Shown: positions 41,953 to 50,481 of the stretch, piece by piece | Position numbering within the stretch: the stretch's first letter is position 1 | Layout of the letters: the number at the start of each line of letters is the position of its first letter | NCBI GenBank assembly: GCA_003598015.1 | Contig: QZKE01000074.1 | Location: 1-63,850 of the forward strand | Reading direction: 5' to 3' | DNA from: Actinomycetota bacterium | Lineage (GTDB): Bacteria > Actinomycetota > Geothermincolia > Geothermincolales > RBG-13-55-18 | Length of the DNA: 63,850 nucleotides | The notes under the pieces: model-generated | Database searches by the model: none | The model's input: only the letters and a program-made list of their open reading frames with translations | Told to the model about the DNA's origin: nothing | Translations under genes and position numbers: made by a program

Positions 41953-44160
41953 GTGCCCACCTTCTATAAAAATGAGATGGTACATGCGTCGGCGGCGAGA
42001 GGGGTAGTTTTGAATGATCTCCAGAATCTCAAGCGCAGGATCTACATCCGGGGCGTCGCCGCGCCCGTATTCGCCGTCATCGGCTCCAGTTTCGTCGTCG
42101 TTATCCTGATATTCCGCTTCGACGGCCACATGCTGCTGAACTTCCTCTATACCACGTTGATCGCCGCCGTCGCTGCCGTGCCGCCGGCATCGCTGGTGCT
42201 GTTCTCCCGTACGAAAAAGGTGTTGGGGATCCCCGGGCAATCCCGGGAGGGGAATTCCCGGAGCGCCGGTTCATATGACGCCGCGAAACTGAAAACCGTG
42301 GACGGCTATCCGATGTTCATAGCGACGGTGGTCTTCATCACCGCCATGGTGGCGATGGCCCTAGAAGCGATTCTTCTCCACTTCGTGTGGGGTTATAACG
42401 CCACGCTTTCCATCATCTACGTGATAACCGGCGTAAGCCTCGGGCTCTTCGGCGGCTACCTGGAATTCTACCTGCTCTATGGCATGATCGAGCCGGTGCG
42501 CAAGGCGGCCTACGCCCGCTTCTACCATACCGGCTACCGGGGCGGTGCGGGCCTGACGCCCCGTATCGCCAACCTGGGGATGATCCTGAGCCTGGTTATC
42601 CTCATCCTGGGATGGTCGATGGCGGTCAACAGCTCCATCTCCAACGCGCAGGAGGACATGCTCGAGCGGAACCGGAGAAACGTCGCCCTGATGGCATCGG
42701 ATATTGCAGCCCGAGACGCCTGGGGATCGCTACGGGCATACGAGGAAGCGGCGGAATATTATTCCTTGCCCCAGGACGAGCTGCTCCTGGTCCTGGACGA
42801 TGAGGGACGTGCGGTTGATGAGCTGCGCCTGGGCGCGGGCGTGGATGGGGAGGCCGCAGCGGATCTCCTGCGGGCACTGTTCGACAGCGGGGGTGAATCC
42901 ATAATCGACAGCGGTATTACCCTGGGCGCCGCGGGCTCACCCGTGGAGGGCCCCGGCTACACCATGGTCCTGGTCTTTCCCCTGGGATCCTCCACGGGCG
43001 ACGCGGCCTCCCTCACCTATTTCTATCTTCTCCTGGCCGTCGTCGCGATGTTAGCGGCTTTCCTCCTCGCGCGGATGACCACGAGTAGCGTAACGGTTCC
43101 CATGGGGGAGATGCGGAAGGCGGCGGACTCCGTCTCCGAGGGCGATCTCACCGTGCGCCTGGAGATGTCCTCCTCCGACGAAATAGGCCTGCTCACCGAG
43201 TCCTTCTCCGGCATGCTGGCGAACCTGCATACGATCAGCGAGCAGACACTGCATGCCGCCAACGAGACCAGCGGAGGAGCGGCGGGCGTAGCCGCCACCG
43301 CCCAGCAGATACAGGCATCTCTGGACCAGCTCTCCGGAATCATCCAGCAGATGGCGGATAACGCGACCCGGGAGTCCAAGATGGCCGAAGACGTCTACGC
43401 CTTGAGCGGGGAGATACACGAGGCCCTGCAGCAGAGCTCCGTGCAGGCCGACGAGGGCGCCGACACCAGCATGACCTCCTCCAGCCTGGCCGAGGCCGGA
43501 CGCCATGACGCCGTGGCCGCCATCGAGAGAATGGACAGCGTCAGGGAGAGCATCGTGGAGACGGTCGCGATCATCCAGACCCTGGGGGAGCAATCAGAGG
43601 AGATCGGGATCGTCGGGGACGTCATCGACAGCATCGCCGATCAGACCAACCTCCTGGCTCTCAACGCGGCCATCGAGGCGGCCAGGGCGCAGGAACATGG
43701 ACGCGGCTTCTCCGTCGTGGCCGAGGAGGTGCGCAAGCTGGCGGAGGAGTCCACCAGGTCCACCGCTCGCATCGCCCACCTGGTCAGGGAGATCCAGAGG
43801 AACACGGCCGCGGCGGTGGAACGGGCGGAGAACGCCTCGCAGGAGGTCTCCGCGGGCATGCAGGCCGTGCAGGTCGCCGGCGACAGCCTGGAGAAGATAA
43901 ACGACTTCGTCAGGCGATCGGCGGAGCTCTCCCGCGACATAGCCGAGACCACCAAGCAGCACCTGTCGTTGGGCGCCAGGATCATGGAGGCCATGGAGGA
44001 GATCCGCGGCATAGCGGATATGAACGCGTCCAACAGCGAGGAGATATCGGCCTCCTCCCAGGAGCAGTCCGCATCGATGCAGGAACTGTCCGCCACCAGC
44101 ATTCAGCTCACCAACCTCGCCGAGCATATGAAGAAACTGGTGGAGAGGTACAGGCTTTGA
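41953..44160 (+). CDS. Methyl-accepting chemotaxis-type receptor with six TM helices
   Basis: 735 residues from a GTG; a TTG at 42010 with AGAGGGG upstream is an alternative (716 residues). Four membrane helices (about 35-175) come before the usual pair (about 208-228 and 346-366), which enclose a small extracytoplasmic sensor of about 115 residues. A HAMP domain (V-P-M-G-E-M...G-D-L-T-V) and a signalling coiled coil follow. Its hairpin tip is [17 protein letters not shown], with [11 protein letters not shown] next. It should control a CheA kinase or a related signalling system. No che genes are nearby except a lone receiver at 45916. Confidence 0.9.
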   Translation: MPTFYKNEMVHASAARGVVLNDLQNLKRRIYIRGVAAPVFAVIGSSFVVVILIFRFDGHMLLNFLYTTLIAAVAAVPPASLVLFSRTKKVLGIPGQSREGNSRSAGSYDAAKLKTVDGYPMFIATVVFITAMVAMALEAILLHFVWGYNATLSIIYVITGVSLGLFGGYLEFYLLYGMIEPVRKAAYARFYHTGYRGGAGLTPRIANLGMILSLVILILGWSMAVNSSISNAQEDMLERNRRNVALMASDIAARDAWGSLRAYEEAAEYYSLPQDELLLVLDDEGRAVDELRLGAGVDGEAAADLLRALFDSGGESIIDSGITLGAAGSPVEGPGYTMVLVFPLGSSTGDAASLTYFYLLLAVVAMLAAFLLARMTTSSVTVPMGEMRKAADSVSEGDLTVRLEMSSSDEIGLLTESFSGMLANLHTISEQTLHAANETSGGAAGVAATAQQIQASLDQLSGIIQQMADNATRESKMAEDVYALSGEIHEALQQSSVQADEGADTSMTSSSLAEAGRHDAVAAIERMDSVRESIVETVAIIQTLGEQSEEIGIVGDVIDSIADQTNLLALNAAIEAARAQEHGRGFSVVAEEVRKLAEESTRSTARIAHLVREIQRNTAAAVERAENASQEVSAGMQAVQVAGDSLEKINDFVRRSAELSRDIAETTKQHLSLGARIMEAMEEIRGIADMNASNSEEISASSQEQSASMQELSATSIQLTNLAEHMKKLVERYRL

Positions 44161-44182
44161 TGCGGAGTTCACCTATGCATGC

Positions 44183-44203
44183 ACCGGGTGTCCGCCGGTT
44201 TTC
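44183..44203 (+). terminator. Weak terminator after the chemoreceptor
   Basis: ACCGG-gtgtccg-CCGGT followed by TTTTC, 23 bases after the stop. The stem is only five base pairs. Confidence 0.35.
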
Positions 44204-44330
44204 TCAATCATAACGCTCGGCCCGGGCATGCTCCTCCGCATCCTTGAGTAAGACTTTATGGGTTAGGCCGACGAAGACGGGTAGCACCAACGTCCCGGCG
44301 AAGGCGGCGCCTATCGCGGCGGCCTCCCGG
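44204..44330 (-). pseudogene. Gene fragment encoding a hydrophobic C-terminus
   Basis: Reading leftward, the frame gives A-A-I-G-A-A-F-A-G-T-L-V-L-P-V-F-V-G-L and then T-H-K-V-L-L-K-D-A-E-E-H before a TGA at 44204. It looks like the last membrane helix and cytoplasmic tail of a transporter-like protein. It overlaps the 3' end of the acyl-CoA synthetase gene in another frame and has no clear start (GGGAGG is present but no ATG/GTG/TTG at the right distance). It is either a remnant or a coupled small protein with an unusual start. Confidence 0.3.
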
Positions 44331-45711
44331 TCAGCGCCCAGTAGTCGTGCAGCGCGGCGAGGGCCCTCACCGCGGGTTCAGGGGAGATGAACACCGGGAC
44401 GTCCGGCCCCGCGACCTCCCGCATCTGGAAGACGAATTCACTGTGCCCGACCGCGCAGACCACCAGGGGTTTCCCGGGCGCCGACTTGCGCATGGAGGCG
44501 ATGTCGCCGAAGTAGGACTTGCCCGCGAGCTCCCGGGACGGGATCCTCTTATATATGGCGAAGGGGAGCACGGTGATGGCCAGGACCATGTCGAAATGCG
44601 GATCCTCCATCATCGCGGCCAGGGCCATCTCGTATGCCTGGAAAGGCCCTATGTCCAGGGGATTCTTGATATTCATCCAGTCGGGCGCTTCCCGGCGCAG
44701 CTTCTCCACCGTCGCGCTCGCGGCGGGAGGCAGCGCCAGCCCGTGATTGACCGCCGCGTCGGTGGCCAGGACCCCCAGGCTTCCGCTCACGGTCAGGACG
44801 CCGAGGCGGTTGCCCGCGGGAGGGGGTTGGGTGGCGAAGACCCGGGTCATCTCGACCAGCTCCTCGAGGTTGCCGGCCCTGATAGCTCCCGCCTGGGTGA
44901 AGACCGCGTCGTAGAGCGCGTCCTCGCCGGAAAGGCTGCCGGTATGCGATTCCGTCGCGGCCCTGCCCTTCTCCGTGCAGCCGCTCTTCAGGACGAGGAC
45001 CGGTTTTTCCCGGGTCACGCCCTGCAGCGTCTCCTTGAAGAGGCGGCCGTCCGACACGCCCTCGAGGTAGGCCATGATGACTTTCGTCTTCTCGTCCCCC
45101 TTCAGGTACTCGAGGAGGTCGATTTCGTTCACGTCCATGCGGTTGCCGAGGGTCACCACCTTGGAGACGTAGAGTTTGTACTCGTAGAGCATGTCCATAA
45201 GGATATTCCCGAACACGCCGCTCTGCGCGATGATGGCGGTCGAGCCCGGGGTGAGCGCTTCCTCGAGGATATCCGCGGATGTGAAGCGGTTGGCGGTGTT
45301 GATCACCCCGACGCAGTTGGGCCCGATGACCCTGATGCCGCGTTCCGCGGCGATGCTTCCGGCCCGCTCCTGCAGGGCGCGGCCCTCGGCGTCCACCTCG
45401 GCGAAGCCCGCGCTCTCGATGATGACGTGGCGTATCCCCCGCGCGGCTATCTCCTCCAGCACCGCGGGGACGGAGGCGGCGGGGACGATGACCACGGCCA
45501 GGTCGACCGGGTCGGGCACGTCGGCGATACGCTCGTAGACGGGGAGGCCGTGCAGCTCGCCGCCGGCCGGGTTAACGAGGCGGAGACGGTCCCCCCACCC
45601 GAGGCGCTGCAGGACTATGGGTATGCCATACCCGAATCCGGGGCTGCGGCGCGCGCCCACGATGGCCACGCCCGCGGGCGCGAAGAACTGGTGCAGGTCC
45701 GCCGTTTGCAT
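44311..45711 (-). CDS. Acyl-CoA synthetase (ADP-forming), alpha-type subunit
   Basis: 466 residues, homologous to the protein at 1614-3053. CoA-binding N-terminus V-A-I-V-G-A-R-R-S-P, G-P-N-C-V-G-V-I near 130, and the phosphorylated His in E-S-H-T-G-S-L-S-G near 255. S-G-S-L-G-V-L lies in the third domain. No ATP-grasp beta domain is encoded here. Predicted to work with a beta subunit elsewhere to convert acyl-CoA to acid with ATP gain, or the reverse. Isolated on its strand; it shares a 200-base intergenic region with the receiver gene. Confidence 0.88.
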   Translation of the reverse strand: MQTADLHQFFAPAGVAIVGARRSPGFGYGIPIVLQRLGWGDRLRLVNPAGGELHGLPVYERIADVPDPVDLAVVIVPAASVPAVLEEIAARGIRHVIIESAGFAEVDAEGRALQERAGSIAAERGIRVIGPNCVGVINTANRFTSADILEEALTPGSTAIIAQSGVFGNILMDMLYEYKLYVSKVVTLGNRMDVNEIDLLEYLKGDEKTKVIMAYLEGVSDGRLFKETLQGVTREKPVLVLKSGCTEKGRAATESHTGSLSGEDALYDAVFTQAGAIRAGNLEELVEMTRVFATQPPPAGNRLGVLTVSGSLGVLATDAAVNHGLALPPAASATVEKLRREAPDWMNIKNPLDIGPFQAYEMALAAMMEDPHFDMVLAITVLPFAIYKRIPSRELAGKSYFGDIASMRKSAPGKPLVVCAVGHSEFVFQMREVAGPDVPVFISPEPAVRALAALHDYWALTGRPPR

Positions 45712-45915
45712 GGTTCATATTCTTCCACGTCCTCGGGGAGAAAGCCACCGCCGGGCGCTCCAAAGGTCGCCTCCTTGGGCTCCCCCGCCCGCGGTGGATT
45801 CAGGCGGCTTTCCTCTGTTTCAGAGCAAACCGCGGTCCGCCAGTATGTTCATGCTTCTTGCGATGACATTGGCCGGGGGGATCACTGCGGGATGTAGCGC
45901 GGGGAGACCGCGCCT

Positions 45916-46287
45916 TCAGGCGTCTCCGATTATACGGTTGACGGCGCCGAGCAGTTCGCTGATGGTGAAGGGCTTGGCGATATAGGCATCGACTTTCAGC
46001 TTGCCCTCCCTTTCTATCTCCTCCACCGCTCTCTTCATGGCCGAGATGATGATTATCGGCACCTCATCCATCCCCTGCTTGCTCCTGATCTCCTGGTATA
46101 CCTCGATGCCATCGACGTAGGGCATCATGAGGTCGAGGAGGATGAGTTCGGGCTTCACGGATTCCAGGCGCGGCAATATCTCCCGGCTCTCGGTGAAGCC
46201 GGCCACTTGATAGCCGTGCTTCTCGAGAACCAGGGACACGAGATCGACCATGTCCGAGTCGTCCTCTATGTATGCTATTGTCTTCAC
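45916..46287 (-). CDS. Single-domain response regulator (CheY-like receiver)
   Basis: 123 residues, receiver domain only. Acidic pocket E8/D9/D10, phospho-acceptor D52 in L-L-D-L-M-M-P, Ser in I-I-S-A and Lys in A-K-P-F. No output domain is present, so it acts by protein contact, as CheY or as a phosphorelay step. The nearest possible input is the chemoreceptor at 41953, which is on the opposite strand. A 9-bp inverted repeat lies 57 bases upstream of the start and may control it. Confidence 0.93.
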   Translation of the reverse strand: MKTIAYIEDDSDMVDLVSLVLEKHGYQVAGFTESREILPRLESVKPELILLDLMMPYVDGIEVYQEIRSKQGMDEVPIIIISAMKRAVEEIEREGKLKVDAYIAKPFTISELLGAVNRIIGDA

Positions 46288-46343
46288 TTTGCGTCGGTTC
46301 CTTTTGCTCGCATCTACATCACTTCACTATATATATTGTTGGC

Positions 46344-46368
46344 TTATGTTTAGCTGTGATAAACATAA
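46344..46368. promoter_or_regulatory. Inverted repeat upstream of the response regulator
   Basis: TTATGTTTA-gctgtga-TAAACATAA, a perfect 9-bp inverted repeat with a 7-base spacer. It is followed on the minus strand by a TATATATA stretch that can serve as a -10. It suits a dimeric repressor or activator site. The surrounding 46288-46552 region holds no gene. Confidence 0.45.
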
Positions 46369-46552
46369 ACCTGGGAAGTGGGAGATTCTGGCTGCCGGGC
46401 GGTAGCCAGAAGGTGATGGGCGGTCGCCCCTAGAGCCGAGAAGAACGCCAACACGGCCATCACGATAATGGATGAGGCCGATTTCTGTTGAATCCGGGTC
46501 AGGCACGGGACTTGAAGAAGGCCGGCACATATGGCGATCTAGATCCTTCTTT

Positions 46553-47335
46553 TCAATATCCCGGGACACCGATCTTTCTGAGATACTCTTTGGCTTCCTC
46601 CAGGTCGGGCTCTATCTCCAATGCCTTTGCAAGATCTGCGATCGCGAGATCGATCTGGCCTAATCCATAGTATGAGATCCCGCGATTCTTGTATGGCTTC
46701 GCGTTATTCGAATCGAGCTCTATAGATTTATTCAAGTCAGCCAGGGCTTCCTCATATTGACCCAATGCATTGTAGCAATAGCCTCTGTTGTTATAAGAAG
46801 CATCATCATCTGGGTTGATCTCCAGGGCCCTATTGAAATCAGTGATAGCATTATCGTATTGCTCTGACTTTATGTAAGTATTGCCACGCCGACTATATGC
46901 TTCAGCTTGCTCCGGAGTAAGCTCAATCCATTTGTTGAAATCAGCCATTGCAGCCTCATAACGACCCAACTCATAATATGCACATCCCCTGCATGAAAAA
47001 GTACTCCAATAATCCGGGCCGAGATCGATAGCTGTGCTGCAATCCTCTATTGCCCGCTCGAAATCTGACATATATGAATAGGCAAACCCTCGATATGCAT
47101 ATGCTGGCCAATAATCGGGGTCGAGCTCGATAGCGTTATCGCAGTCATCTATTGCCTGCTCGGGATCATCCAAACACAAATGTGCATACCCTCGATATGC
47201 ATATGCCGGTCCATAATCGGGGTCTGCATCTATTGCCCTGTTGGAATCTGCAAGGGCCTCAACGTATTCGCCTCGTTCGAAGTGTTTGTATGCTTCTTCA
47301 AGATACTTTCTAGCTTTTTGCTTGTGGAGATCCAA
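46553..47335 (-). CDS. TPR-repeat protein
   Basis: 260 residues made of seven tandem 34-residue tetratricopeptide repeats (A-Y-x-x-R-G-x-x-Y...A-I-x-D-x-x-x-A-I-E-L-D-P), ending in a short capping helix and K-I-G-V-P-G-Y. TPR superhelices bind peptides or organise complexes. The start is a TTG at 47335 without a Shine-Dalgarno. The upstream membrane-anchor frame overlaps it by 26 bases across a run of five A residues. I suspect that the two were one protein, a TM anchor plus TPR, split by a single-base change. Its AT-rich codons differ clearly from the genes to the left, suggesting transfer. Confidence 0.85.
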   Translation of the reverse strand: MDLHKQKARKYLEEAYKHFERGEYVEALADSNRAIDADPDYGPAYAYRGYAHLCLDDPEQAIDDCDNAIELDPDYWPAYAYRGFAYSYMSDFERAIEDCSTAIDLGPDYWSTFSCRGCAYYELGRYEAAMADFNKWIELTPEQAEAYSRRGNTYIKSEQYDNAITDFNRALEINPDDDASYNNRGYCYNALGQYEEALADLNKSIELDSNNAKPYKNRGISYYGLGQIDLAIADLAKALEIEPDLEEAKEYLRKIGVPGY

Positions 47336-47492
47336 GCAGTATGAAGAATGCTACAGCAAAGGATGCAATAGCCCCTATTATCAATACAATCATCCAACGC
47401 GGGAGCTTCCTTTTTTTCGCTTCAGGTTCTGGAGGAGATACCAACGCCTGACATACTTCTGGATCCCCCTTAAAGCCCCCATGCCCATTCAT
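47310..47492 (-). CDS. Membrane-anchor fragment, likely 5' part of the TPR gene
   Basis: 60 residues: a soluble N-terminus, a basic K-K-R-K stretch, then one membrane helix (W-M-I-V-L-I-I-G-A-I-A-S-F and onward). It stops shortly after the helix. The TPR frame continues in the +1 frame at a run of five A residues (47315-47319 on the plus strand as TTTTT). Removing one A would join the two into a protein of about 310 residues. It could also be a stand-alone small membrane protein. Confidence 0.55.
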   Translation of the reverse strand: MNGHGGFKGDPEVCQALVSPPEPEAKKRKLPRWMIVLIIGAIASFAVAFFILLGSPQAKS

Positions 47493-47647
47493 TTGGCTCC
47501 AATCAACGAAAGCATCTATAGCCCCACCTGATAGGAATTATAACAAAGGCGCATGGCATAATAGCGCTACCCCTCTTGTGGTCTTAGTACGATGTGGCAC
47601 TGAACAAGAAACTCCCGCGTTCTTGCCCTATTTCCAAGCTACAGATT

Positions 47648-48052
47648 TCACGTCAACGTGCTCTTGACCCATGAGAAAAATCTCTCTGCGTCGGTTGCCA
47701 ATGCGGCAGCTTCCGACTTCGTCAGCTTCCGCCCCTCGTATTCGACCAGGTTCTTCTTCCTCATCATCCTGTCTAATCTGTTTGCGTTTTTCTTCGCATC
47801 CTCACTTTTCTCATATTGACTAAGCAAAACTGCCGCATCGCCATGATCCGGACTAGACGGCCTGATGCCATGACGTGTGCCAAGTAGAGCATCGTTTGCG
47901 GATATGACTGCATGTATGGCATTAAGCCCTACGGCATCCCAGTCTTCATTCTTGAGAGCTTCCCTCATGGTCCTGAGAAATTGTTCCCCTTTATCCATAT
48001 ACACTTTGGCCTCGGCCTTATTGACATTCCGAGTCCTGGCCTTTTTAACCAA
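47648..48052 (-). CDS. HEPN-domain protein (toxin of a HEPN/MNT pair)
   Basis: 134 residues, all-helical. The HEPN landmarks are A-I-H-A-V-I-S-A-N-D-A-L-L and the R-x5-H motif in I-R-P-S-S-P-D-H, the catalytic signature of HEPN ribonucleases. The C-terminal helices (L-D-R-M-M-R-K-K-N-L-V-E-Y) fit the family. Translation starts at a TTG that overlaps the end of the nucleotidyltransferase gene by eight bases, with GGAGGAGG before it, so the two are coupled. In characterised pairs the MNT partner AMPylates the HEPN protein to silence it. Confidence 0.85.
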   Translation of the reverse strand: MVKKARTRNVNKAEAKVYMDKGEQFLRTMREALKNEDWDAVGLNAIHAVISANDALLGTRHGIRPSSPDHGDAAVLLSQYEKSEDAKKNANRLDRMMRKKNLVEYEGRKLTKSEAAALATDAERFFSWVKSTLT

Positions 48053-48662
48053 TCTCGACCTCCTCCAGTTCCCTTGGGGTTATCTCTTTCCCCTCCTCCA
48101 GCACGGTCTTCCAGAAAGGGTTCTTGCTCCTTTTCTTCTGGCCATATTCTGTCTCGGTCAACAAGATGGGAGAGATGGGGCTACCGAATGCTGCCGCCGC
48201 CTCCAGGGAGATCTCCGATACTCTTTCGTCAAGAGATTCCATGTCTGTTTCATCTCTCACTACCAGGATGAGATCTATGTCGCTACCCACGACATCCTCC
48301 CCCCTTGCCACGCTACCGAAAAGGATGGTGGAAACCAGGTCTTTGCCCATCGCTGCGAAGAAACGGCTGGCCAGATCCTGAATAAGCCGCTCCTCTATCT
48401 TGAACGCCGGGGTAAGGATGCGTGAGACCACCAGGTTGTTTTCGTTCAAAGAATAGGCGTTCGCGTTGCCCAGGTGGCGTTTTATTACCAGTCCGTTCAT
48501 CTCCAGCTCTGCCAAGGCTGTGTTGGTCTGGGTATGGGAGTAGCCGACAAGCCTCGCCAATTCCCTTCCCGTGTGAATGGGGGCGTTCTTGCTCAGTACT
48601 CGCAAGATGCGGATCTTGAGCGTACTTCCGAGTATATCGTCTAGTGCATTATGCCATCTCAT
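48045..48662 (-). CDS. HTH-nucleotidyltransferase (MNT antitoxin) protein
   Basis: 205 residues from the ATG at 48662; a TTG at 48698 is in frame. An N-terminal winged helix (R-E-L-A-R-L-V-G-Y-S-H-T-Q-T-N) is fused to a minimal nucleotidyltransferase with L-F-G-S-V-A-R-G and S-D-I-D-L, the G-S-x10-D-x-D active site. It is predicted to neutralise the downstream HEPN protein by AMP transfer and to repress the operon through the HTH. Just upstream lie three TGCCA/TGGCA half-sites and a TATAAT, which fit autoregulation. Base composition is closer to average than that of the TPR genes. Confidence 0.88.
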   Translation of the reverse strand: MRWHNALDDILGSTLKIRILRVLSKNAPIHTGRELARLVGYSHTQTNTALAELEMNGLVIKRHLGNANAYSLNENNLVVSRILTPAFKIEERLIQDLASRFFAAMGKDLVSTILFGSVARGEDVVGSDIDLILVVRDETDMESLDERVSEISLEAAAAFGSPISPILLTETEYGQKKRSKNPFWKTVLEEGKEITPRELEEVEIG

Positions 48663-48703
48663 ATTGCCATGTTGGCATATATTATTGCCATATGTCAATT
48701 ATA
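48660..48703 (-). promoter_or_regulatory. Promoter with three TGCCA/TGGCA half-sites for the HEPN/MNT operon
   Basis: TATAAT on the minus strand at 48698-48703. Between it and the ATG, the half-sites TGCCA (48665), TGGCA (48673) and TGCCA (48686) alternate in orientation. The HTH of the MNT protein is the natural binder. There is no clear Shine-Dalgarno before the ATG. Confidence 0.5.
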
Positions 48704-48823
48704 ATTACCATTTACCAGGGCTCTTGGAACCGGGTCTTTCGGTAATCATCCTATGTAATTCCTCTTGGGGTTACCCCTCCTGTTGTCATAATCAATAGGC
48801 CGAAGATCACCGTTGTTATTAAT

Positions 48824-49038
48824 GGTTCTTCTCCAAAAAGTGTATTCAGGCATAGGGGTCGGGCCTGGATTTATGCCTGAGCAGGCCAAGGTGTAAGGAG
48901 GATCGGTGAAGTCCATCCTCCTCAAAGCACCTGTGTATAGATGCAATCCATCAGGCTCAGGCATAAATCCAGGCCCGACCCCTATGCCTGACTCGACCAC
49001 TTCCATGATCTCTTACCCCCACTTTTTGGAGAAGAACC
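48824..49038. repeat. Palindromic repeat element, copy E, with perfect 19-bp outer inverted repeats
   Basis: Outer arms GGTTCTTCTCCAAAAAGTG (48824-48842) and its exact complement (49020-49038). Inner arms 48846-48880 and 48957-48991. The inner arms carry two base differences from the other copies (GGGCC for GGCCC, GGATTTATG for GGACTTATG), and both are exactly compensated in the opposite arm. It is non-coding and lies between the HEPN/MNT pair and the thiolase gene. Confidence 0.88.
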
Positions 49039-49145
49039 TTATCAATATGCTTTTCGTGTGTTATTGCCCCGTTTTCGAGAACAGCTTGCTTTGCATTCTG
49101 ATTATAGCTGGTACTCACGGGATTACTCGCATGGTACTGGTTCGT

Positions 49146-50393
49146 CTACATCTTGCTCAAGATATGAATGCCCATGGCTGCCTCCTCGAAACCGATATTG
49201 CCTCCCCCGTTTTCCGCTAAGGCAACCCGTGCGCCCTGTACTTGGCGCGGACCGGCCTCGCCTCGTAACTGGGTGGTCAGTTCGTGGATCTGTGCAATGC
49301 CGCTCGCTCCCACCGGGTGACCTCTCGATTCGAGGCCTCCGGAGGTATTGACAGGCAGCTTTCCCCCCAAGCGGGAAGCACCCGACTCAGCGAAAGGGCC
49401 TCCCTCACCTTTAGGGCATAATCCCAAGTCTTCCGTCTGAGCAAGCTCACCAAAAGCCGTGGCGTCGTGGACCTCCGCTACATCGATATCCTTCGGGCCC
49501 AGGCCCGCCTTCTCGTAGGCAATATGTGAAGCTCTCTCTCCGATCGAGGACCCGGATAATTCACGTAACGGATCTCCCGTAGCAAGAACAGAGGCGACGA
49601 TCTTGACGGGGCGGGCATGGTTGAGTTTGTTGAGATAGTCTCGCGAACACAGTATAGCCGCCGCGGCCCCGTCGCCAATAGGCGCGCACATTGTACGGGT
49701 AAGAGGATAGACCACGGGTGCATCATTCATTACCTCTTCAACGCTGAAATCTTTTTGATACTGTGCTAAGGGATTGAGGGAGCTATGATAATGGTTCTTG
49801 GATGCGATTATCGCGAGCTGCCTCTGGGTTGTACCGTAATGTACCATGTGCCAGCGCGCCATGCCCGCGTATACATCCATGAAGACGCTCCGAGTCTCCC
49901 CGGCTCCGCTGCCGGCATCATCGCCTGTCGCCTCGTCTTCCAGCTCCGCAATCACCCTTCTCCACCTGGCAAACTGCTCATCTGCGGTCTCCCTGTCCAT
50001 GCCGATCCAGAAAGACTGGAAGGTCTTCAGCTTATCCTCGTCGTACATCTTCTCGGCGCCTATAGCCAAAACGCAATCGTAAAGACCTGCAGCTATCGCT
50101 GTCCAAGCAGCATGAACGGCGCTGGAGGCACCCGCACATGCATTCTCCAGATTCTGGATGGGAATCCTGGAAAGGCCGGCACTATTCAAGGCGACCTGCC
50201 CACGTATACAATGTTGCTCCGAGAAATAACCCCATGCACTATTCGAGAACCAGGCGGCCTCGATAGCGGGGGCGGCGATTCCTGCATCCTCCAGAGCGAG
50301 GTGCAAAGCCTTCGCGGCAAGCTCCTTGATGCTCCTATCCAAGCACTTACCAAAACGGTCCATGCCCACACCGATCACGTATACATCTTCCAT
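49146..50393 (-). CDS. Thiolase-family protein
   Basis: 415 residues of the thiolase/SCP-x-like branch. The nucleophile Cys is in E-N-A-C-A-G-A-S-S. V-H-D-A-T-A-F-G-E provides the first His. S-R-G-H-P-V-G-A-S-G provides the second catalytic His, whereas the classical C-terminal Cys motif is changed (G-G-N-I-G-F-E), as usual in SCP-x-type thiolases. It should cleave a beta-ketoacyl-CoA with CoA, or run a condensation. It is the last gene of the leftward ketone operon, 88 bases after the acyl-CoA dehydrogenase. AGAGGGAG precedes the ATG. Confidence 0.9.
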   Translation of the reverse strand: MEDVYVIGVGMDRFGKCLDRSIKELAAKALHLALEDAGIAAPAIEAAWFSNSAWGYFSEQHCIRGQVALNSAGLSRIPIQNLENACAGASSAVHAAWTAIAAGLYDCVLAIGAEKMYDEDKLKTFQSFWIGMDRETADEQFARWRRVIAELEDEATGDDAGSGAGETRSVFMDVYAGMARWHMVHYGTTQRQLAIIASKNHYHSSLNPLAQYQKDFSVEEVMNDAPVVYPLTRTMCAPIGDGAAAAILCSRDYLNKLNHARPVKIVASVLATGDPLRELSGSSIGERASHIAYEKAGLGPKDIDVAEVHDATAFGELAQTEDLGLCPKGEGGPFAESGASRLGGKLPVNTSGGLESRGHPVGASGIAQIHELTTQLRGEAGPRQVQGARVALAENGGGNIGFEEAAMGIHILSKM

Positions 50394-50481
50394 TGTGTCT
50401 CCCTCTTCCCATAGGCCACCGTAAAATCCATCCCACAGAGAGTCGTGCCTGGAGTTCCGTTCCTCCCCACACGTAAAGATC

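Noticed and set aside
45820-45915. Open frame continuing in phase after the stop of the response regulator (reads ...P-P-A-N-V-I-A-R-S-M-N-I-L-A-D-R-G)
   Set aside because: The receiver domain is already complete at its TGA. The extension has no start or ribosome-binding site and no recognisable domain.
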